From RGIG5050 sp045636065 (GTDB taxonomy: Bacteria; Verrucomicrobiota; Kiritimatiellia; RFP12; UBA1067): a stretch of DNA of 38,890 bases. The notes beneath the pieces are model-generated. The model was given only the letters and a program-made list of their open reading frames with translations, ran no database searches and had not been told where the DNA came from. The position numbers and the translations under genes are program-made. This document shows, piece after piece, positions 33,086 through 38,843 of this stretch; the first letter of the stretch is position 1, and each line of letters opens with the position of its first letter. The stretch spans positions 1 through 38,890 of the forward strand of contig JAZTWW010000057.1 in the NCBI GenBank assembly GCA_045636065.1, in the 5' to 3' direction.

Positions 33086-34417
33086 ATGACAATTCAAAGA
33101 AACGACCTTCTGAACAGCCTCATCGCGGCAAAACACAACGGCTTTGTAAAGGTTCTTACCGGCATCAGACGTTGCGGCAAGAGCTATCTTCTTTTCAACA
33201 TATTCAAGACCCATCTTCTTGAAAATGGAGTGCCGCCCGACCACATCATTGAAATCGACCTTGAACATCCCGTAATCGCCGACCTCGTCAATCCAGTCAC
33301 TCTCGACAGCTACATTCGATCCAAGCTTGTTTCCGACGGGAAGATGAACTATGTGCTCATTGACGAGATACAATACTGCGGCAAGGCTCTTCCGGAAGGA
33401 CTTGACATCTCCAGAATCCACCCTGAAGACCGAGAGAGGATGTTTGTGGACTTCTATCGAGTCTTGAACGGGTTGCGTACCACTCCCAACGTCGACACCT
33501 ACGTCACAGGTTCCAATTCCAGACTGCTCGCCTCCGATGTAGCAACGGAGTTCAGAGGCAGGGGACATGTAATACACGTTGCCCCGCTTTCCCTTGCCGA
33601 GTTCATGCCGCTTCGCGCTTCTGAACGAAACCCCTTCAAAATAATCGAAGAATACCTTCTCTACGGAGGACTCCCCGACTGCGTCCTCGCCCAATCGCCT
33701 GCGGCAAAAGAGGCGTACCTTAAAGACCTTTACACCACCATCTATCTCCGCGACATCGTGGAGAGATACCACATCAGGAACGATCTGCTTCTGGAGAATG
33801 TGATCGACATTGTGATGAGCGACACTGCGACGCTCACGAATCCGACCAAGCTCGCCCATGCCGCAAAGACCGTCGCCGGAATCGATGCGAGCAGAAACAC
33901 TGTCGTCCAGTACCTCGACCACCTTGCCGACTCCTTTCTGATCAGCAAAGCGGAGCGATTTGACGTCAAGGGTCGTCGACACCTTGACTACCCTGTAAAG
34001 TACTACGCGACCGATACCGGGCTTAGGAACGCGCGCGTCAACTTCCGTCAGCCTGAATTCACGCATCTCATGGAAAACGCCATCTACAACGAGCTCATCA
34101 GGCGTGGATATTCCGTTGATGTCGGCATTGTGCAACGCCACGACTACTCCTCCGGAAAGCATGCAATACGGCAATACGAAATCGACTTCGTCGTCAATCG
34201 CGGGCCGAGGCAGATGTACATCCAGTCCGCATACTCCATCCCCACCGCAGAAAAGCGGGAGCAGGAAACCTTCTCGCTTCGCCACACCGGCGATTCCTTC
34301 AGGAAGGTGGTGATAACGAACGATCCGTTCCAGGCCAGGACATACGACGACAACGGGATTGCCTACATTGGCCTTCTCGACTTTCTCCTCGACCCCCGCT
34401 CGCTGGAAACGCTGTAA
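33086..34417 (+). CDS. AAA-family ATPase with C-terminal DUF4143
   Basis: 443 aa. The N-terminal AAA_14-type ATPase has VLTGIRRCGKSYLLF (Walker A, about 22-36) and YVLIDEIQYC (Walker B, about 91-100), then a sensor-like TGSNSRLL. Residues about 190-420 are DUF4143 (YGGLPD, YLKDLYTTIYLRDIVERY, YATDTGLRNA, MENAIYNELIRRGY), ending in a nuclease-like IDFVVNRG segment. These proteins are very common in gut bacteria and archaea and occur in many paralogs; their cellular role is poorly known. GGGGAG precedes ATG 33086. It is the only confident plus-strand gene here, has a somewhat lower GC content than its neighbours, and converges on the putative effector. It may have been acquired by transfer. Confidence 0.9.
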   Translation: MTIQRNDLLNSLIAAKHNGFVKVLTGIRRCGKSYLLFNIFKTHLLENGVPPDHIIEIDLEHPVIADLVNPVTLDSYIRSKLVSDGKMNYVLIDEIQYCGKALPEGLDISRIHPEDRERMFVDFYRVLNGLRTTPNVDTYVTGSNSRLLASDVATEFRGRGHVIHVAPLSLAEFMPLRASERNPFKIIEEYLLYGGLPDCVLAQSPAAKEAYLKDLYTTIYLRDIVERYHIRNDLLLENVIDIVMSDTATLTNPTKLAHAAKTVAGIDASRNTVVQYLDHLADSFLISKAERFDVKGRRHLDYPVKYYATDTGLRNARVNFRQPEFTHLMENAIYNELIRRGYSVDVGIVQRHDYSSGKHAIRQYEIDFVVNRGPRQMYIQSAYSIPTAEKREQETFSLRHTGDSFRKVVITNDPFQARTYDDNGIAYIGLLDFLLDPRSLETL

Positions 34418-34491
34418 TGAACCACAGACCAACACGGACATGCCTCGCTTATAGAAATGGTAAAATCTAACGGGGCAGCAAAAAAAGCTGT

Positions 34492-34530
34492 GTCGTCCTG
34501 TCTACACGCGAAGCAGCGGATGGTCACACG
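34492..34530 (-). repeat. Stop-codon-associated repeat, effector copy
   Basis: A 39-nt stretch spanning the effector stop. It matches 36486-36524 at 28 of 39 positions; the core 34497-34513 matches at 15 of 17. In transcript sense the core reads CTTCGCGTGTAGACAGG. A run of seven U follows about 10 nt downstream in the transcript. Confidence 0.55.
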
Positions 34531-36431
34531 AGCGGATCTTCGACCTCGATCGGGGTGGAAGTCGAATAGCCGTCGAGGTTGACCGTGGTCTCCCAGTGGA
34601 ACTTGAACGGGAATCCCTCGGGCTCGGAGTAGTGGATCGTGACTGCGCCGGTATCTTCGTTCTTCGAGAGCGTGTACACGAGAGGCATGTGTTCGGCTCC
34701 CGCGCCGCTGGATATGCCCTTCTGCGCCAGGACCGGCAGGAGCTTTGAGTGCGCACCCTGCGCGAGTCCAAGCATCACGTTGGTCGCCTGCGCTACATGC
34801 ACCTTGCCGCACAGATTCTCGATCTTGTCGGCGACGTGCGCGTTGGAATCCGCGTCTTCCACCCTGCCGCAGCGTATGGTTTCGCCGCCGATCTTGATGG
34901 TGAAGTGGCAGTTCTCGTTGGCGATGACCGGTTCCTTGGTCTTGGTGTAGTTCACGTTGTTCGGACGCTTCAGGTCCCCCAGCATCTTCTCGCGCCCTCC
35001 TTGGGTGGTACCGTTCAACTTGTTGAGCGTTATCTGGGAGGGAGCGATGTCGTCAAGTTCAGCGAGCTTTTTGCCGGTATTTACCGCTTCCATGGCTTCG
35101 GTGAAGGTGCAGCCTGTCTTGTTCATGAGGTTGAATACCGCTGTACGCTTGGCGGGCGAACCGGCGCACTGCTCGGACATGCGAGCGATGATGGTGTCTT
35201 TGACCTGTTGCGACGTAGCTTTGCTCGGCAGATCAGGGGTGAGAATCCTGTTGAGGCGGACGCGGTTGAGCTTTCCTGCGGACATTAGCCCCTTGACTTC
35301 TTCGTAGTGCCGGAGAATGCGCGCAAGATACCCCGCGTTGTCGTTGACATTGGTCAAGGCGCGTCTGGGGTTTTTCTTCAAAGGCGGCTCGATGGCCCTG
35401 AATGCGGCATACACGACCTGGCGCTTTTCGGGCGAAAGCTTCAGGAGCGTGCCGGTGCAGGCGTCGCCGTTGCCGCGCGCGAAGAAGTTCATCGCGTCGT
35501 TGTGTTTGATGCCGAAAAGCTTTTCCGGATCGCGCTCGTTGAGATTGACATCCGGCCGGATGGCGAGATCCTGGAATACGAACATCTCATATCCCTTCAA
35601 GGAATCCTTGTGGACGTAACCCTCGGTTACGTTCACCTTGGACGGGGTGTCGAATTTGTGGTTGACGATGTCGCTTCCGAGATTTTGGTACCACTTGGCG
35701 AACCTGTCCATCAAGTCGAGGCCGGCGCGGAAGTTCTCCACGCTTTCAGTGAATCTGCCGCCACAGCTCGCCAGACGCGAGGCTTTGCTCGCGGGGTCAA
35801 GCACGGCCGCAAGAGCGTCCTCGTCTGTCGCGTCCGTCGCGAGCTTGAAGAGCGCGAACGCCTTTGCCAGCCTCGACAGTTCGCTTGAACGGTATCCGGC
35901 GGCAAGGGCGCTCTTCGCTCCGTCGCCGGAAAGGAAAGCACTCTCCGCCGCTTCGGTCTTGGCAGTGGTCGCGTTCTTCATGGCCGCGATGCCTTTCTGC
36001 ACCGGAAGCTTGACTCCTGCGTGCATTTTCAAGCCGTCTGCGATCATTTTCGCGGGACTCGTTTCCGCGTTGTATCTGTCTATGGCAATCTTGACGAGCA
36101 TGATGCGGCGGGCGGAAAGAGGCTTGCCCTTCCCCTTGAAGTTATCGAGCTCCATCGCCTTCTGGATGGATTCCGGAATCTTGGAAAGGCCGCCGAACAT
36201 ATCGATAACGGCCTTGCGGAAGATGGCGCGCGTGGCGTTGTTTTCCCTCTGCATCGTGGAAGTGCGCTTGAGCCAGCCGGCAAAGCCGATTTTGTCGCCG
36301 GTGTGTTCCAAGACGGTGAGAGTGTCCCTCTTCTGGTCGATCGTATCCTGCGCAAACGCAGTGGTATCCTCGGTCTTGCCCTGCGCCCAGTTGACGAACT
36401 TGTTGAAATTCGCATTGAATTCTACGCTCAT
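34524..36431 (-). CDS. Putative type III secretion effector (635 aa, unknown domain)
   Basis: No known family was recognised. It is called an effector because it directly follows a CesT-type secretion chaperone in the same transcript, has no Sec signal or membrane segment, and begins with a polar Asn/Thr/Ser-rich stretch (MSVEFNANFNKFVNWAQGK) of the kind seen in type III signals. Residues about 1-330 are mostly helical and Lys/Ala-rich. Residues about 480-635 look beta-rich and compact (CHFTIKIGGETIRCGRVED, then GFPFKFHWETTVNLDGYST), perhaps a separate module. ATG 36431 is preferred: AGGGA lies 5 nt upstream and the chaperone gene covers the longer frame. It starts 86 nt after the chaperone stop. 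No secretion machinery is within the window, so export is inferred. Confidence 0.7.
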   Translation of the reverse strand: MSVEFNANFNKFVNWAQGKTEDTTAFAQDTIDQKRDTLTVLEHTGDKIGFAGWLKRTSTMQRENNATRAIFRKAVIDMFGGLSKIPESIQKAMELDNFKGKGKPLSARRIMLVKIAIDRYNAETSPAKMIADGLKMHAGVKLPVQKGIAAMKNATTAKTEAAESAFLSGDGAKSALAAGYRSSELSRLAKAFALFKLATDATDEDALAAVLDPASKASRLASCGGRFTESVENFRAGLDLMDRFAKWYQNLGSDIVNHKFDTPSKVNVTEGYVHKDSLKGYEMFVFQDLAIRPDVNLNERDPEKLFGIKHNDAMNFFARGNGDACTGTLLKLSPEKRQVVYAAFRAIEPPLKKNPRRALTNVNDNAGYLARILRHYEEVKGLMSAGKLNRVRLNRILTPDLPSKATSQQVKDTIIARMSEQCAGSPAKRTAVFNLMNKTGCTFTEAMEAVNTGKKLAELDDIAPSQITLNKLNGTTQGGREKMLGDLKRPNNVNYTKTKEPVIANENCHFTIKIGGETIRCGRVEDADSNAHVADKIENLCGKVHVAQATNVMLGLAQGAHSKLLPVLAQKGISSGAGAEHMPLVYTLSKNEDTGAVTIHYSEPEGFPFKFHWETTVNLDGYSTSTPIEVEDPLV

Positions 36432-36485
36432 TTTCGTCCCTAGTTTTCTTCTTCTTTCTGCCGATGCCGGATCTATCCCGGGTTG

Positions 36486-36524
36486 GCTGCCCTGTTTACA
36501 CGTGAAGAAGGGAAAGGTTACACC
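36486..36524 (-). repeat. Stop-codon-associated repeat, chaperone copy
   Basis: The partner of 34492-34530, placed identically relative to the chaperone stop codon. The transcript-sense core is CTTCACGTGTAAACAGG. CCC and GGG just outside the core can pair, as TCC and GGA can in the other copy, so a weak stem is possible. Confidence 0.55.
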
Positions 36525-37000
36525 CGCATGAAACTTCCCGCGGGAAGTTCGTCCATCTCTTCCGGGAGCTCCTCTTCCTCGGCGTCCAGGTCCTCTTTGG
36601 CGGCCTCGGCTTCGCGCATGCCCAATAGGACGTCCTTCCATTCCTCCGCGTTGTTGATGAAAGACTCCACGTTCTTTGCGAACGTCTCGACATCGAGCGG
36701 AGCAAGCGCCCATGTCTGCATAAGCGCGTAGGCGCCCGTGTCCGGGTTCATGCAAAGAACCGCGCCGTTCGTCCCGTTGTAGAGGTAGTTCGACTTGAGC
36801 ATGATTTCACCGAACTTGCCGTTGGCGTCAGGCGGCGGATAGCCGATCTCCGCGACGGCCATGACGATAGCGGCCATCTCGTCATGGACGAAACCGACCG
36901 TCATTCCGTCGATTTCGAAGACGACCGTGCCGTCGTCGATCTGCGCTTCGGCGATGCCGAATCTTCGGGCAAAACCATTGATCAGTTCTTCGAATTGCAT
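36518..37000 (-). CDS. CesT-family type III secretion chaperone
   Basis: Small acidic cytosolic protein of 160 aa. Residues 1-122 show the CesT/SicP pattern: helix FEELINGFARRFGI, strands TVVFEIDGMTVGFVHD and AIVMAVAEIGYPPP, helix FGEIMLKSNYLY, NGTNGAVLCMNPDTGAYALMQ, and the closing helix LDVETFAKNVESFINNAEEWKDVL. Family members dimerise, bind the N-terminal region of one or a few effectors and deliver them to the export ATPase. The tail (about 128-152) is a Glu/Asp-rich extension. It starts 4 nt after a 33-codon ORF and precedes the large putative effector by 86 nt, the classic chaperone-effector order. The assignment is by fold pattern only, without a database search. Confidence 0.85.
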   Translation of the reverse strand: MQFEELINGFARRFGIAEAQIDDGTVVFEIDGMTVGFVHDEMAAIVMAVAEIGYPPPDANGKFGEIMLKSNYLYNGTNGAVLCMNPDTGAYALMQTWALAPLDVETFAKNVESFINNAEEWKDVLLGMREAEAAKEDLDAEEEELPEEMDELPAGSFMRV

Positions 37001-37004
37001 TCTC

Positions 37005-37106
37005 TCATTCCATTTGATTAATTGAAATTTTTGTAAAGGCGAGGTCTACGTCGCGAATCACACGTACTATCGTGCCATTTACATTTAACTCGCTGGTTTT
37101 CTTCAT
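37005..37106 (-). CDS. Small ORF (33 aa) ahead of the chaperone
   Basis: The reading frame starts at ATG 37106 with AAGGA 8 nt upstream and ends at TGA 37007-37005, four bases before the chaperone ATG. It encodes MKKTSELNVNGTIVRVIRDV followed by DLAFTKISINQME. The amphipathic beta-like middle and charged ends look protein-like, and the tight spacing suggests translational coupling. It lies about 22 nt into the transcript from the promoter at 37165-37136. It may encode a small protein or act as a leader ORF; no homologue is known to me. Confidence 0.45.
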   Translation of the reverse strand: MKKTSELNVNGTIVRVIRDVDLAFTKISINQME

Positions 37107-37135
37107 TAGCCTAATCCTTGCGCTTTACAATGTAT

Positions 37136-37165
37136 ATTGTACCATATTTGCCTGCCGAACCTCAA
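37136..37165 (-). promoter_or_regulatory. Promoter for the small ORF-chaperone-effector operon
   Basis: TTGAGG (37165-37160), 18 bp, TACAAT (37141-37136), with TGG before the -10. The start near 37128 gives about 22 nt before the 33-codon ORF and 128 nt before the chaperone. The -35 match is weaker than at the other promoters, which may mean activation is needed. Confidence 0.65.
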
Positions 37166-37195
37166 TGGGTAAAGAGTAGAAATTAGAAATGTGGA

Positions 37196-37546
37196 TTGCG
37201 GAAGCAAGTGCACCAGTTTTGGTGCGGTTACTCTCGCGACAGGCATAGCCGCAGGCAGAGGAAGAAGCCGAAGGAGTCGAAGACCAACGCGCAGTGCCGC
37301 GTCGGGCGGACTTACAAGGAGTTCGTCGTGCTCTGCAACGCGAACGACATCACCGAGTGGGCGGAACTCGAAATGATCGAGAAATACCGTCCAGACCCGA
37401 TCCACAACTCGACGCTTAAGGTGCCGCGGGGCATCCGCGTGTTCTACTGCGACCCCTACTGCTCTTCGCAGAAACCGCACGTGAACAGCTACTCGCGCGG
37501 CGTCCTTGACGGCAGGACGGCCTACGCGGCGATATCGCAAGGGTAA
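37196..37546 (+). pseudogene. Possible gene remnant or orphan ORF (about 116 codons)
   Basis: Not recognised. The frame opens at 37187 just after a stop and has no ATG near its 5' end; only TTG 37196 or GTG 37208 could start it, and no ribosome site is seen. The codons from about 37230 on look genuinely coding (G/C at third positions). The protein has a basic stretch (RRQRKKPKESK) and then a compact region TYKEFVVLCNANDITEWAEL and IRVFYCDPYCSSQKPHV. A perfect 6-bp stem-loop (GCACCA/TGGTGC, 37210-37225) lies at its start. It could be a 5'-truncated gene or an active one with a rare start codon. It is divergent from the chaperone operon. Confidence 0.4.
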
Positions 37547-37729
37547 ACGCACCCGAATCCGCACTTGAGGAGGCCGTAACACCTCACTCCCGAAACCTCT
37601 ATACGCAAAAATGCCACCTCGTCGGCAGAACAGGTGCATTTACCCGCACAATGGTGCGTTTAGTTTCGCGCTCTACGTGCGTATCAACGTGATAGTTCTT
37701 ACGGTATAGGCGCGACGCGCCGTGTAAGA

Positions 37730-37757
37730 TTGGTTATTGGATATTGGTCATTGGATA
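37730..37757. repeat. TTGGnnA heptad array, four units
   Basis: Four consecutive 7-nt units: TTGGTTA, TTGGATA, TTGGTCA, TTGGATA. Alternate units repeat more closely, so the pattern can also be read as a 14-nt period. It lies 90 bp downstream of the YjdF-like gene's stop. Confidence 0.7.
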
Positions 37758-37784
37758 TTTGCACATTTTCACATTTCCCTCTCC

Positions 37785-37809
37785 CCTCTCGCGCAAGCGG
37801 TGAAACGAG
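37785..37809. repeat. 25-nt dispersed repeat, left copy
   Basis: The sequence beginning CCTCTCGCGCAAG matches 38751-38775 at 21 of 25 positions in the same orientation. The two copies bracket the YjdF-like gene and the GxxExxY element. Confidence 0.55.
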
Positions 37810-37846
37810 TATGTATGCATAGGGCCTCATAGGCTGCGCCTTTCAG

Positions 37847-38473
37847 TCATCTCATTGTCTCTTTCGCTTTCATTCTGCACAAGAACAGCGCCGTCGAGCA
37901 GATTGCGCCGAGGGTGTCGCAGAGAATGTCTTTCTGCGCGTCCCATTCGTCGCCCTGCGAGCCGAGGAACGCCGCGCCGGCTTCCCCGCCTTCGATTACC
38001 GCATACAGCCATTCCACGATTTCCCACAGTCCCGCCATCGCCACGACGGACATCACCGCGAAGAACGCGGCAAGCGCCGCCGACTTGACCCAGCCCTTGC
38101 GCCAAAACAGTTCCGCGAACGGAAAGGCAAACCATCCGACCGTAAAGTGCGCAATGCGGTCGTAGGGGTTTCGGACATATCCAAGCATCTCCTTGAGCCA
38201 GTCCATCGGCACGAGTTCGAACGTATAGTGCGCACCGACCGTCTGAAGCATCATCCTGACGAAGAAGCAGGCATACGCCGCGAGTGAGAAGCGGAACAGC
38301 CGCCGCGTCACAAGCAACACCGTCAAGAGCCCCGCCACCCAAAATATCTCCGTCGCCCACACGGCGAAGCTGTGCGGCCTTATCGCCGAAATAGCTGCGG
38401 CGGCAACAACCACCGCCAGCATCGCCATTTCTGCAAGCGCAGTTCTACTCATCATTCGTGCAAATGGTTTCAT
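37847..38473 (-). CDS. YjdF-like (DUF2238) inner-membrane protein
   Basis: 208 aa with about six hydrophobic helices. The DUF2238 signatures are clear: the NPYDRIAHFTVGWFAFPFAELF segment (about 101-122), GLWEIVEWLYAV and FLGSQGDEWDAQKDILCDTLGA near the C-terminus. Conserved Asp, His, Glu and Asp residues in these loops suggest a metal- or lipid-related enzyme, but no activity is established for the family as far as I know. AAGGAG lies 6 nt before ATG 38473. The gene stands alone between two repeat clusters; the CACAAAGnn repeat lies within about 50 bp of its start and may affect its transcription. Confidence 0.9.
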   Translation of the reverse strand: MKPFARMMSRTALAEMAMLAVVVAAAAISAIRPHSFAVWATEIFWVAGLLTVLLVTRRLFRFSLAAYACFFVRMMLQTVGAHYTFELVPMDWLKEMLGYVRNPYDRIAHFTVGWFAFPFAELFWRKGWVKSAALAAFFAVMSVVAMAGLWEIVEWLYAVIEGGEAGAAFLGSQGDEWDAQKDILCDTLGAICSTALFLCRMKAKETMR

Positions 38474-38496
38474 GGGTTGCTCCTTTCATTGTTTTA

Positions 38497-38523
38497 GCCA
38501 CAAAGAACACAAAGAGCACAAAG
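38497..38523. repeat. CACAAAGnn repeat, left arm of inverted pair
   Basis: GCC followed by CACAAAG at 38499, 38508 and 38517, a strict 9-nt period. It matches the reverse complement of 38711-38737 at 25 of 27 positions. Together they flank the GxxExxY remnant. Confidence 0.85.
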
Positions 38524-38526
38524 GGT

Positions 38527-38697
38527 TCATTGGCGCCCCGCAACCTTTCGACACTCGAACTTCTCCGAACCGAAGTTGATGAGCAGACCATGCCTCATGC
38601 CTGTCGCCTTGAGATAGCCAACTCCCAAATACAAATGGATGGAATAGGCCGTCTGACGTATCATGTCGCAAATCATTTTGGCATCTTCTTCAGTCAT
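38527..38697 (-). pseudogene. GxxExxY protein, internally deleted (56 aa)
   Basis: The frame starts at ATG 38697, with AAAGGAGG 5 nt upstream, and ends at 38527. Residues about 1-27 (MTEEDAKMICDMIRQTAYSI, then HLYLGVG) match the N-terminus of GxxExxY proteins (a PD-(D/E)XK-related family of about 125 aa). Residues 28-42 (YLKATGMRHGLLINFG) match their C-terminal YLKLTG...GLLINF block. The 60-70 residues between, including the GxxExxY motif itself and the nuclease-like core, are missing without a frameshift. The last residues diverge. It sits precisely between inverted CACAAAGnn repeats. The strong ribosome site suggests it may still be translated as a short protein, but catalytic function is unlikely. 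Confidence 0.75.
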
Positions 38698-38710
38698 CTC
38701 TACCTCCTTT

Positions 38711-38737
38711 CTTTGTGTCCTTTGTGTTCTTTGTGGC
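38711..38737. repeat. CACAAAGnn repeat, right arm of inverted pair
   Basis: The reverse complement reads GCC, then CACAAAG three times at a 9-nt period (CACAAAGAA, CACAAAGGA, CACAAAG). It lies 14 bp upstream of the GxxExxY start codon. Confidence 0.85.
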
Positions 38738-38750
38738 TACTCTCCCATTC

Positions 38751-38775
38751 CCTCTCGCGCGAGGGATGAGACGAG
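38751..38775. repeat. 25-nt dispersed repeat, right copy
   Basis: The sequence beginning CCTCTCGCGCGAG is the partner of 37785-37809 (21 of 25 identical). Confidence 0.55.
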
Positions 38776-38807
38776 GATCCCCCTACGCAGAGCGTCCACC
38801 TTCGCCA

Positions 38808-38836
38808 TCCTCCTTCGCGCAGCGCGCTTCGGAGGA
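38808..38836. repeat. Palindromic TCCTCC...GGAGGA element
   Basis: TCCTCC (38808-38813) and GGAGGA (38831-38836) flank a GCGC-rich centre and can form a hairpin on either strand. The same TCCTCCTTCGC start recurs in the adjoining tandem units, so this belongs to one repeat family. Confidence 0.6.
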
Positions 38837-38843
38837 CAAGAGG

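Larger units (their letters stand above)
37547..37846. other. Non-coding repeat-bearing spacer
   Basis: No gene is seen. It holds short related inverted motifs: GGGTAAACGCACCC at 37541-37554, GGTGCATTTACCC at 37633-37645 and GGTGCGTTTA at 37653-37662. There is also a TGAGG/CCTCA stem near 37563-37585, a TTGGnnA heptad array (37730-37757) and a CCTCTCGCGC-type repeat (37785-37809) also found at 38751. This looks like an accumulation of dispersed intergenic repeats. Confidence 0.5.

Noticed and set aside
32966..34441. Minus-strand frame of 491 codons opposite the DUF4143 gene
   Set aside because: It is the antisense shadow of an ATPase with clear Walker motifs, and its own product has no recognisable feature.
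34440..34523. Terminator between the convergent ATPase and effector genes
   Set aside because: A run of seven U exists on the effector side, but only a 4-bp stem (GTGT/ACAC) precedes it, too weak to list as a terminator.
36432..36755. Longer N-terminus for the effector reading (to 36755)
   Set aside because: The extension overlaps the chaperone gene in another frame, is Arg/Gly-rich shadow sequence, and lacks a ribosome site; ATG 36431 has AGGGA.
38458..38769. Plus-strand frame of 103 codons across the CACAAAG repeats
   Set aside because: It runs antisense through the GxxExxY remnant and both repeat arms; the minus-strand frame has the ribosome site and family match.
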